Shown here one piece after another: positions 36,464 through 44,374 of a stretch of DNA of 64,000 bases. Source of the stretch: Prevotella sp. GTDB lineage: Bacteria; Bacteroidota; Bacteroidia; Bacteroidales; Bacteroidaceae. The notes under the pieces are model-generated. The model ran no database searches. It was not told where the DNA came from and saw only the letters and a program-made list of their open reading frames with translations. The position numbers and the translations under genes are program-made. The DNA lies in the NCBI GenBank assembly GCA_017651265.1, contig JAGCDO010000056.1, forward strand, positions 18,834-82,833, given 5' to 3'. Each line of letters starts with the position of its first letter. The stretch's first letter is position 1.

Positions 36464-37057
36464 ATGAAAGTGTATGCATTTGATTTCGACGGTACGCTGA
36501 CACGACGCGACTCTTTCGTGGAGTTCATCCGTTTCGTCAAAGGCGATAAGGAATTCCTGAAGTGCTTCCTCCGCTATTCGCTCCAGCTGGTGGCGATGAA
36601 GTTAGGACTGTATCCTAACTGGAAGGTGAAACGACAGGTGTTCAGCTATTGCTTCGCCGGAATGACCGAGGCGGTGTTTGAAGCCTATTGCACCCAGTTT
36701 GCCCAATCGAAGGCGGCCATCATGCGTGCTGCAGGACTGGAGAAGATACGCACCTTACTGAAAGAGGCCGACACGGATGTGGTGGTGGTGAGCGCCAGCG
36801 TGGAAGACTGGGTGCGCCCGTTCTTTGGTGAGCTGGCTTCGTCGATGAAGTTCCTCTGCACTAAGGTGGAGGTGAAGGAAGGCCGGTTGACGGGGCGATT
36901 CCTTACCAAGAACTGCTTCGGGAAGCAGAAGGTAGTACGTCTGCAGGAGCTGTATCCTGATCGTAAGGAGATGGTGCTCACGGCCTATGGTGACAGTCGG
37001 GGTGACAAAGAGATGCTGGACTATGCAAATGAAGGGTATTATAAACCGTTTAGATAA
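36464..37057 (+). CDS. HAD-IB family phosphatase
   Basis: The 197-residue cytoplasmic phosphatase has motif I DFDGTLTRRDSF (nucleophile and acid Asp), motif II VVVVSASVEDW, motif III Lys in the TKNCFGKQKVV region and motif IV YGDSRGDKEM. The substrate is unknown. In this context (GtrA and polytopic glycan proteins downstream) a lipid-linked sugar phosphate is possible, by inference. The start at 36464 follows the -7 element by 6 nt; an upstream in-frame start at 36416 would precede the promoter. It overlaps gtrA by 29 nt. Confidence 0.88.
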   Translation: MKVYAFDFDGTLTRRDSFVEFIRFVKGDKEFLKCFLRYSLQLVAMKLGLYPNWKVKRQVFSYCFAGMTEAVFEAYCTQFAQSKAAIMRAAGLEKIRTLLKEADTDVVVVSASVEDWVRPFFGELASSMKFLCTKVEVKEGRLTGRFLTKNCFGKQKVVRLQELYPDRKEMVLTAYGDSRGDKEMLDYANEGYYKPFR

Positions 37058-37418
37058 GGACCGACTGGGTGAGATCGTCCGATTCGGCGTGGTGGGCGTG
37101 CTTGCCACGTTTATCCAGTATGCTGTCTATTGGGTACTCATCCATTGGCTCAATCCCAGTGTGGCCATGACCATAGGCTATCTGGTCAGTTTCGTGTTCA
37201 ACTTCATTGCCTCTACCCATTACACCTTCCGTGTGAAGGCCAATGTGCGCCGCGGGGCAGGCTTCGCCTTGTCGCATGTGGTGAACTGGTTGCTGCAGAT
37301 GATACTGCTGAACTTCTTCCTTTGGTTGGGCGTGAGCAAGCCGTGGGCTCCCATCCCGATGTTCTGTATCTGCGTGCCCGTGAATTTCCTGTTGGTTAGA
37401 TTCTTTTTGAAACGATGA
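37029..37418 (+). CDS. GtrA family membrane protein
   Basis: The 129-residue protein has four hydrophobic helices and the GtrA signature (VRFGVVGVLATFIQYAVYWV, VAMTIGYLVSFVFNFIASTH). GtrA-type proteins are thought to help move polyprenyl-linked sugars across the inner membrane. The start at 37029 (MKGIINRLDK) lies inside the HAD gene. It overlaps the following gene by ATGA, so the operon is translationally coupled. Confidence 0.85.
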   Translation: MKGIINRLDKDRLGEIVRFGVVGVLATFIQYAVYWVLIHWLNPSVAMTIGYLVSFVFNFIASTHYTFRVKANVRRGAGFALSHVVNWLLQMILLNFFLWLGVSKPWAPIPMFCICVPVNFLLVRFFLKR

Positions 37419-38830
37419 GAGAGATATTGCGCATGTTCAAGATCCGTCGTGAGGAACGGTGGCTGGCACTGGCAGTGGTGCTGGTGTTTGTCGTGCTGAA
37501 TATGCTGACCATCTATAAGTATGGCGACCTGTTTATGCGTCCTGCTGATGACTACTGGAAGCTGTTCATCGGGAGATTCCGTGTGTCGGGCTATGATCCC
37601 ATCACCTATTATGTACTGTCCGACTGGGAGACACGCTATAATGTGTATCGCCATCCGCTGCTTGCCTTCTTCATGTACCTGCCTTACCTGCTGAACCAAG
37701 GGGTGATGGCGCTGACAGGACTGAACGGGGTACAGGTGGTGACAGCCCTGATTCTGGTAGCGGCCTCCTTGTATTCGTTCCTGTTCCTGCATCGCATCTT
37801 CCGTGAAATCATAGGACTGGCAAAGAGTGACGCTCTGCTTCTCTCCTCGCTGTATTTCTCGTTTGCCTATATCATGGTGGCTACGATGGTGCCCGATCAT
37901 TTCATCCTCTCGATGATGATGCTCCTGCTGACTCTTCTTTTAGCAGGACGGCAGTTGAAGGAGGGACGACAGATGAAGCGTTCACAAACCATCTGGCTCT
38001 TTATCTTCACCGCAGGCATCTCGCTGAACAACGGTATCAAGGTGTTCTTGGCTGACCTGTTCGTCAACGGGAAGCGTTTCTTCCGTCCGCAGAACCTGAT
38101 CCTGACCGTGGCAGTGCCTGCTGTGCTGATGTGGCTGTTCTGCCGGTGGGAGTACAAGACCTTTGTAGTGGAGAAGGAAAAGGCACGGCATGCGCAGAAG
38201 AAACAGGAGCGGGAAGAAAAGAAGGAAAAGGAGAGAGTGCTTCGGTTGGAGACTGCCCGAAAGGATTCCATCCGTAAGGCTCAAGGGGATACCATGGCGG
38301 CAGCTACTCCTGTGAAACCTGCTGTGAAGAAACGCGTTTATACCGGTAAGCCCATCGGCAAGGGAGAGTTTATGCGGTGGACGGATATTACCACCTCGCG
38401 TTGGGAGACCACGGTGGAGAACCTCTTCGGGGAGTCGTTGCAGCTGCACGAGCAGCATCTCTTGGGGGATGTGTTCCGCCGAAGACCCATCATCGTGAGG
38501 TATGACCATTGGTGGAACTATGGGGTTGAGGCTGTTGCCGTACTGCTGTTCCTGGTAGGTATCTGGTGCGGAAGACGTTCGAGGTTTCTTTGGCTCACTC
38601 TTTCGTTCATGGCCGTTGATATGGCCTTGCACATGGGACTGGGTTTCGGTATTAACGAGATCTATATCATGTCGCCGCATTACCTGTATGCTATTCCCAT
38701 TGCCATGGCTTATCTGCTGAAAGCAAAGACGAAGGTAATGAGATTGTCAGTGCGCACGCTCGTACTGCTACTAGCGGTGTATCTGTGGATTCATAACGGC
38801 TGGTTGCTGACTCAATATATGCTAACATGA
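37415..38830 (+). CDS. Polytopic membrane protein, DUF6080-like, 471 aa
   Basis: This is an inner-membrane protein with about nine or ten helices. It is homologous to the next gene (shared RREERWLALAVVL-type N-terminus, VSGYDPITYYVLSDWE, ENLFGESLQLHEQHLLGDVF and GFGINEIYIMSPHYLYAIPI). The general plan resembles GT-C-like or polymerase-like membrane proteins, but no catalytic motif was certain. A very basic/acidic insertion (about residues 245-305; EKARHAQKKQEREEKKEKER) is absent from the paralogue. DUF6080 is my best family guess. Coupled by ATGA overlaps on both sides. Confidence 0.75.
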   Translation: MREILRMFKIRREERWLALAVVLVFVVLNMLTIYKYGDLFMRPADDYWKLFIGRFRVSGYDPITYYVLSDWETRYNVYRHPLLAFFMYLPYLLNQGVMALTGLNGVQVVTALILVAASLYSFLFLHRIFREIIGLAKSDALLLSSLYFSFAYIMVATMVPDHFILSMMMLLLTLLLAGRQLKEGRQMKRSQTIWLFIFTAGISLNNGIKVFLADLFVNGKRFFRPQNLILTVAVPAVLMWLFCRWEYKTFVVEKEKARHAQKKQEREEKKEKERVLRLETARKDSIRKAQGDTMAAATPVKPAVKKRVYTGKPIGKGEFMRWTDITTSRWETTVENLFGESLQLHEQHLLGDVFRRRPIIVRYDHWWNYGVEAVAVLLFLVGIWCGRRSRFLWLTLSFMAVDMALHMGLGFGINEIYIMSPHYLYAIPIAMAYLLKAKTKVMRLSVRTLVLLLAVYLWIHNGWLLTQYMLT

Positions 38831-40083
38831 TGAAGGACTTGTGTGTTTCCAAGGAAGAGCGGTGGCCGGCGGTGTATGCGCTGGTGTTTATCCTGTCGTT
38901 TCAGTATCTGATGATCTCGAAGTTCTTTGGTTTGTTTGCCGACTACAGTGAACAAAACTGGAACACGTTCATGAGAAACTACCACATGTCGGGCTTCGAT
39001 CCCATCAGCTATGCGGTGCTGTCGGAATGGCATCAGGGATATGATGTGGTGAGGCACCCTTTTCTGGCCTTTCTGATGTATCCTTTCTCCTTGCTCAACG
39101 GACTGCTGGAACAGCTCACTTCCGTGAACTGTGCACAGTTGGTAATGGGTGCCTTATTAGTGTTCTGCGCCTTTTATACCTTTCTGTTCATGCACAGGAT
39201 TCTGCGTGAGGTGGTGGGGGTTGACCGTCTGGCAGCTTTCCTCCTTACCGCTTTCTTCTTCAGTTGCGCGTATATCTGGTTGACGGTTCTTGTGGCCGAC
39301 CATTTCTGCCTGTCGTTATTCCTTATTATATATATACTGTACCGGTCGGGGGTGAAACTGCGGAAAGGGGAATGTTTCAGTATCTGGGAGACCATCTGCT
39401 CGTTTATTGTGGTGGCAGGTGTGACACTCAGCAATGGAGCCATTGTTTTCCTTTGTGTACTATTCGTCAACGGCCGTGGTTTTTTCCAGAAAGCGTTTTT
39501 CCAGAAAGCGGTAGTGATACCTTCTATTTGTATGTTGGCGTTTGCCTTCCTGCTGAACCTCACCACCGACAAGGTGCCGTCGGAGAAAGAAAACCCCATC
39601 GGGGAACAGATGGAATGGGTGGGTACGGATGTGTCGCGCCTGGATATCCTGGTGGAGAATGTGTTCGGTGAGTCTATTCAGCTGCACCGTGAGCATCTGT
39701 TAGGAGATATTTTGATGAAACGTCCTGTTATTGTTCGTTATACATGGCCTGTTCAATATGTTGTGGAGGCCGTCATCATCATCCTGTTCCTGTTGGGGAC
39801 TTGGTGTGGACGTAACGAACGGTTCTTGTGGCTGCTGATGAGTGTGCTGGCTTTCAACCTCGTACTGCATGTACTTCTTGGCTTTGCCATTAACGAGGTG
39901 TATATCATGGCTGCCCATTGGCTCTTTGTGCTACCGCTTACCATAGCGTGGCTGTTGAAGGAGAATCATCAGTGGGCGCGGCTGGTTGTGCTGATCCTGA
40001 TAGCCATCATTACAGTCTATTTACTGCTCTATCATGGCTATTGGCTCCATCGTTATCTGACATGGCCTATTCTTGCCAAATAA
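38827..40083 (+). CDS. Polytopic membrane protein, DUF6080-like paralogue, 418 aa
   Basis: This is a tandem paralogue of the preceding gene with the same order of helices and the conserved MSGFDPISYAVLSEWH, ENVFGESIQLHREHLLGDIL and GFAINEVYIMAAHW blocks. It lacks the charged insertion. It is the last gene of the operon that starts at 36464 and ends with no intergenic base before the convergent glycosyltransferase gene (40083/40084). The role in surface glycan assembly is inferred from neighbours only. Confidence 0.75.
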   Translation: MMKDLCVSKEERWPAVYALVFILSFQYLMISKFFGLFADYSEQNWNTFMRNYHMSGFDPISYAVLSEWHQGYDVVRHPFLAFLMYPFSLLNGLLEQLTSVNCAQLVMGALLVFCAFYTFLFMHRILREVVGVDRLAAFLLTAFFFSCAYIWLTVLVADHFCLSLFLIIYILYRSGVKLRKGECFSIWETICSFIVVAGVTLSNGAIVFLCVLFVNGRGFFQKAFFQKAVVIPSICMLAFAFLLNLTTDKVPSEKENPIGEQMEWVGTDVSRLDILVENVFGESIQLHREHLLGDILMKRPVIVRYTWPVQYVVEAVIIILFLLGTWCGRNERFLWLLMSVLAFNLVLHVLLGFAINEVYIMAAHWLFVLPLTIAWLLKENHQWARLVVLILIAIITVYLLLYHGYWLHRYLTWPILAK

Positions 40084-41103
40084 TCAGAAGTGTTTTTTCT
40101 TCTTTGTCCATTTACGGAAACGGTTGCTGATGGCCTGTCCGATTTGCTTGAAGTTACCATGACGGAGGTTCAGCCATAGTTCCTCAAGGGAACGACAGGT
40201 CTTCAACCAGGGATGTCCCCAGGCATTGATGCGGTAGAGACGGTCCTTGTAGCTGGTGTCTTCGATGACGTATTGAGGATGACGGAGAGGGAACTGGAGC
40301 TCATGGCGTTTCATGGTGAAGATACGGCGGAAAGCCCGAGGGGTGGTGTAGATGCTTCCCGTGAAATGGGTGCTGTCGGCGGTCAGTCCTCTGTTGTTGA
40401 TCAGGTTGCGGGATGGCATGATGGCCATTGCATTATTCAGGATCATGCTCGACCAGAAGATGCTCTCGTAGAATTCCTTTCCTGCGGCACGGTGGTCATA
40501 ACACATCTTGATGAACTCGTTCCTATATTTACGCGCATGAACCACACCACGAAGACGTTGCATGGCATAATCATCGTCGAGGAACGAATACTTTCCGTCC
40601 CATTGGTCGATTACTCGCCGCCACGAAGCCCATCCCCAGATGCTGCATGTCTGCGTGAAGAAATAGTCGTAAGGGGTGTCTGGGGTTACCTCATCGATGT
40701 TGAATCCCGAGATCATCCAGATACGTTCATCATCTTCATAGCGGTCGAGCAGTTCCTTACAGAAGGGGAAGAACGACTGTGACGGCACATCGTCATCTTC
40801 TAAGACGATACATTTGTCAACAACAGAGAAAGCCCATTTCTGCGATAGGTATTCCGAAGGGTCGCAACCATAGTTCTTTTCCTGGTACTTGCGGTGCACC
40901 TCACACTCCCAGTCGATGTCCTCCACCACTTTCCGACAGGCTTCAATACCTGCCATGTCACGCTCTCCACGCGGACCGTCCTGATAGAGGAACAACTTGG
41001 AAGGCCGCGCCTTTCTCACTTCATCGAACACTTCTTTGAGGTGGTCGGGACGGTTGAAGAACAGGATCAATACAGCTACATCGATTTTAGCAGGGTGTTT
41101 CAT
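40084..41103 (-). CDS. Glycosyltransferase, GT2/GNT-I-like fold
   Basis: The 339-residue cytoplasmic or membrane-associated enzyme opens with VAVLILFFNRPDHLKEVFDE (GT-A nucleotide-sugar fold). It has the metal-binding VLEDDDVPS (DxD-type) near residue 135 and CSIWGWASWRRVIDQW further on. The C-terminus is basic (KKKKHF). It is the last gene of the five-gene minus operon with overlapping starts and stops (4-nt overlap with the flippase), so it probably adds a sugar to the same glycan. Confidence 0.85.
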   Translation of the reverse strand: MKHPAKIDVAVLILFFNRPDHLKEVFDEVRKARPSKLFLYQDGPRGERDMAGIEACRKVVEDIDWECEVHRKYQEKNYGCDPSEYLSQKWAFSVVDKCIVLEDDDVPSQSFFPFCKELLDRYEDDERIWMISGFNIDEVTPDTPYDYFFTQTCSIWGWASWRRVIDQWDGKYSFLDDDYAMQRLRGVVHARKYRNEFIKMCYDHRAAGKEFYESIFWSSMILNNAMAIMPSRNLINNRGLTADSTHFTGSIYTTPRAFRRIFTMKRHELQFPLRHPQYVIEDTSYKDRLYRINAWGHPWLKTCRSLEELWLNLRHGNFKQIGQAISNRFRKWTKKKKHF

Positions 41104-42560
41104 GGTGCTTGTTTTTTTGTTTTCGACAGGATGAACTGCATACAGTCTTTCAGGATCTGAGCTCCGGCAATCCTCATGATGAGGTAGTAGATGATGACAG
41201 CCAGGATAACCCTGACAATCAGCAGGAGGATAAGGTTATGTATTCCGCGGGTGATGAAGGCGGTTAGCAGCATGGTTCCCAAGGCGCATAGGGCAAAGGG
41301 AGCAATATCTTTGAGTAAGGAGAGCAGACGGTAGCCGGTGAGCTGTTGTACGAAGTGGTGCCATACAAACAGCCAGCAGGTATTCAGGATGACATACCCA
41401 ATGACCATCGTGCGCACCCCATAGGGATAGAGCACGAGCATGAGGATGAGCTGACAGATTCCTAATGCCAGTGTGTTCCACATATAGGTATCCGACTTCC
41501 CCTTACTGATAATCATATTATATAATAAGGTGTTGATGGGCATGAAGGCACCGGCAATGCAAAGCAGTTGCAAGTAGGAGGCGCTGGTGCTCCATTTCTC
41601 GCCGATGGCGGTGACGATGAACTCGTGCGACACCATGCCAAAGCCAAACAGCAGGGGGAAGGAGAGGAAGGCGGTGAAACGGATGAGCTTGCGCATAGCC
41701 CTGAGTTGTCGTTCTCCATCGCTCTTCAAATCAATAAATACCGGTTGTGCCACAGTCTGCACCATACCTTGCAAGAGGTTGAAGCACTTGTAGTCCCATT
41801 GGTAAGCCTGGTTGTAGTTTCCTGCATCTTTGGGAGTAAAGAACCGTCCGAGCAGGATATTGAGGATTTGGTTGTTCACCTGTGTGAAGATGGCCGAGAA
41901 CATGATCTTACAGCTGAAGGGGAACATACGCTTGATGGGCTCCGGATCAAAGTGCCATCTCGGTCGCCAGTCGGAATAATGCCAGTACATCAGGGTGCAG
42001 ATGAGCACATAGACGATGCTCTGAGTGGCCAATGACCAATAAGAGAAACCTTTCCAGGCCATCACAGCACCGATGATGTTCGAAATGATGATAGCGATCA
42101 TACCGCTCTTTGCCTGTTGTTTGGTGCGCAGGTTCTTAAAGAGGTAGGCCGACTGTGCCAATCCGAAGCTGGAGAACACAAAGCTCAGGAAGACATAACG
42201 GCAAAGCGGGGTGAGTTCCGGCTGGTCGTAGAAATGTGCGATGAGCGGGGCACAAAAGAATAGGATGACATAGATGCAGAGGCTCACCACGATATTGAAC
42301 CAGAATACCGAGTTATAGTCATTGTCGGTAGGATGCTCCATGTTGGCTAAGGCGACCTTGAAACCGCTGCTCTGCAGCTCGACAGCAATGACGGTAAAGA
42401 TGGTGATCATGGCCATCATACCAAAATCATCAGCCGACAATAGACGTGCGAGAATAATGCCGAACACCAGTCCGATGAGCTGTTGCACGCCATTGTTCAT
42501 ACCGCCCCAGAACAGTCCTTTGGCAGTTTTCTCTTTCAGTGATTCAGTATCGTTAGTCAT
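41100..42560 (-). CDS. Polysaccharide flippase, Wzx/MATE-like
   Basis: The 486-residue protein has 12-14 hydrophobic helices of the polysaccharide biosynthesis (PST/MOP) family. It starts KTAKGLFWGGMNNGVQQLIG and continues with GIILARLLSADDFGMMAMIT, the typical first two helices. It would flip a lipid-linked oligosaccharide to the periplasm. It overlaps licD by 8 nt and the glycosyltransferase by 4 nt. Confidence 0.9.
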   Translation of the reverse strand: MTNDTESLKEKTAKGLFWGGMNNGVQQLIGLVFGIILARLLSADDFGMMAMITIFTVIAVELQSSGFKVALANMEHPTDNDYNSVFWFNIVVSLCIYVILFFCAPLIAHFYDQPELTPLCRYVFLSFVFSSFGLAQSAYLFKNLRTKQQAKSGMIAIIISNIIGAVMAWKGFSYWSLATQSIVYVLICTLMYWHYSDWRPRWHFDPEPIKRMFPFSCKIMFSAIFTQVNNQILNILLGRFFTPKDAGNYNQAYQWDYKCFNLLQGMVQTVAQPVFIDLKSDGERQLRAMRKLIRFTAFLSFPLLFGFGMVSHEFIVTAIGEKWSTSASYLQLLCIAGAFMPINTLLYNMIISKGKSDTYMWNTLALGICQLILMLVLYPYGVRTMVIGYVILNTCWLFVWHHFVQQLTGYRLLSLLKDIAPFALCALGTMLLTAFITRGIHNLILLLIVRVILAVIIYYLIMRIAGAQILKDCMQFILSKTKKQAP

Positions 42561-43365
42561 AGATCTCTATATGATTGACATGCGGATGGATCGAATCAAG
42601 ATCAGGCAACTGCGTATAGTCGCCATAGATGCAGCGCAGATGGTGATCATAATCATGTGGCACAGGGAACTGATACCCTTCAAACACATGCTCGGCCAGC
42701 GGGAAGATGTCTTCGGCAAAGCGTGGATTGTGGTAAGGAATGCCCATGCCGCTTGTGAGGAGGGTGGAGGATGAAGTACGGAGGAACTTGCGAAGGAAGG
42801 GGAAGACATAGCGGTTGTTGAAGTTGAAGATGCGTCTTACCCGCTTGATGGCCTTAGCATCATCCTTACTCTTTCGCCATACCTTGTACATGTGTCCAAC
42901 AGAAAGCTCTGTGAATTTGTGCAGCCAGATGGGATGCTCTTCCATGGGGAAGATGTCGATGTATATACCCTGCTCTTTCCACATCCGGTCGTAGTTGTTC
43001 CCCTCGTTCAGCAGCGAACGACGGTCGCGCACCTTGGCATAGAAGAAGAAATAGTTCGGATCTGTCTCGTCCGTCTGCAGGGCAAGCCAGTCGGGCAGTT
43101 CCTTAGTCAGCACCTCCAGTAACCGGAGGTAGTCGTTTCTCATCATCTCAATGTCGAGGTCATCATCCCAGGGAATGAAGCCGTTATGACGTACAGCCCC
43201 AATCAGCGTACCGCTGCTGAGCCAATAGGGTATCTGATGCTTTCGGCAGATCTTATCGATCACCACCAGAATCTCCAGCATGCGAAGCTGATGCTTCCGC
43301 AGCTGGGAACCGTCGGGGTTGAAGCGTTGGCGCAGTGCCTGATGGTCAATCGTTGTTGTCTGCAT
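42553..43365 (-). CDS. LicD family phosphotransferase
   Basis: The 270-residue enzyme is of the LicD/fukutin nucleotidyltransferase-fold family, which transfers phosphocholine or similar groups from CDP-linked donors to glycans. The key block WLSSGTLIGAVRHNGFIPWD with DDLD is present near residues 43-66 and supplies the metal-binding Asp residues. Placed two genes after a CTP:phosphocholine cytidylyltransferase-like fusion, it should use the product of that enzyme. It overlaps the dehydrogenase gene by 20 nt. Confidence 0.9.
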   Translation of the reverse strand: MQTTTIDHQALRQRFNPDGSQLRKHQLRMLEILVVIDKICRKHQIPYWLSSGTLIGAVRHNGFIPWDDDLDIEMMRNDYLRLLEVLTKELPDWLALQTDETDPNYFFFYAKVRDRRSLLNEGNNYDRMWKEQGIYIDIFPMEEHPIWLHKFTELSVGHMYKVWRKSKDDAKAIKRVRRIFNFNNRYVFPFLRKFLRTSSSTLLTSGMGIPYHNPRFAEDIFPLAEHVFEGYQFPVPHDYDHHLRCIYGDYTQLPDLDSIHPHVNHIEIYD

Positions 43366-44374
43366 ATCGTATTATTTGTTGTCCCCACCGTTGCACCTCG
43401 TCCATGGTGGGGGTATTGACATTCTTTTCTTTAGCTAATTGCCGCAGGAGGTCAAGACCGTAGGGGAAGTCCTCTGTGAAATACCTGTTGCGGAGATCGG
43501 GAACGAAGCCCTCTGCAGTCTCCATCATCGGCGAAAGGATACCCTGGAACGCCTTGATCGACCGTAGCTTACGGGTAAGAGAGGGTGCATCATGACTCTC
43601 GTAGTAGTCGAGCACTGTAGGCAGACAGTCGGCTGATACCGGCAACTCCTTCAGTAGGTCGTGCAGTTCCTCGTCCATCTTGATATAGATAGCAGAGGCC
43701 TCATCGGTCCATTCCCCATAGAACGCACAGTTTCGCGGGTAGGTGATACCCGGCTGCCAGTCTTTCCACATCGTATAGAGACGTGCCGGGTGCAAAATAG
43801 GATTGCTGTTACTGATGCTTGCCTCGTAGTAGCTGCCCAGCACCTCCACAGGAATGTGGAATAGCTCCTCCAGCTGCTCCTTCAGTCGTTCCCTATTCAC
43901 AACCCGTTCCATCCCGATGCGCATCAGCGGTCGTCGTCCCAGCAAGTGCGCCGAGTGCCCGTATTCCTCCATTCGTGAGATGAAAGGAACGCGCTGGAAA
44001 CCGAACAGGGGTGTTCCCTCGGGTAGGATGTGCAGGGCTTCCTCGAAGAACCCCGTGCTTGAAACGATGCTACCCACAGTGGTCAGCGGTGAGAGAGCAG
44101 GGGCAATCCGACGGAGCATACTGGCAATGGAGAATCCCGGCAGACAGAGCAGTACGATGTCTACTCCCCTTACTACCTCGGCAGGTTCTGAAGAAACCGT
44201 TTGCAGTCGTCCTTTCAACACCTCCCCCTCGGGAGTTGTGATTTCCAGTTGTCTCTGCCAGCGTTCCGGTTGCCGTGTCAGCAGGTTCACCTCACAGTTA
44301 TCCTGTGCTGCCAGGAATCCTGCCACCACATGTCCCAGGTTACCACCGCCGCAGATGCAAACCCTGTATTTCAT
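43346..44374 (-). CDS. NAD/NADP octopine/nopaline-type dehydrogenase
   Basis: The 342-residue cytoplasmic enzyme has an N-terminal Rossmann domain (ICGGGNLGHVVAGFLA) and a C-terminal opine dehydrogenase domain with the conserved ISNSNPILHPARLY (catalytic His region). Family members join an amine to a 2-oxo acid by reductive amination. Between a nucleotidyltransferase-aminotransferase fusion and LicD, it may build an N-carboxyalkyl amino-alcohol headgroup; that is inference. ATGA overlap with the fusion gene. Confidence 0.87.
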   Translation of the reverse strand: MKYRVCICGGGNLGHVVAGFLAAQDNCEVNLLTRQPERWQRQLEITTPEGEVLKGRLQTVSSEPAEVVRGVDIVLLCLPGFSIASMLRRIAPALSPLTTVGSIVSSTGFFEEALHILPEGTPLFGFQRVPFISRMEEYGHSAHLLGRRPLMRIGMERVVNRERLKEQLEELFHIPVEVLGSYYEASISNSNPILHPARLYTMWKDWQPGITYPRNCAFYGEWTDEASAIYIKMDEELHDLLKELPVSADCLPTVLDYYESHDAPSLTRKLRSIKAFQGILSPMMETAEGFVPDLRNRYFTEDFPYGLDLLRQLAKEKNVNTPTMDEVQRWGQQIIRYADNND

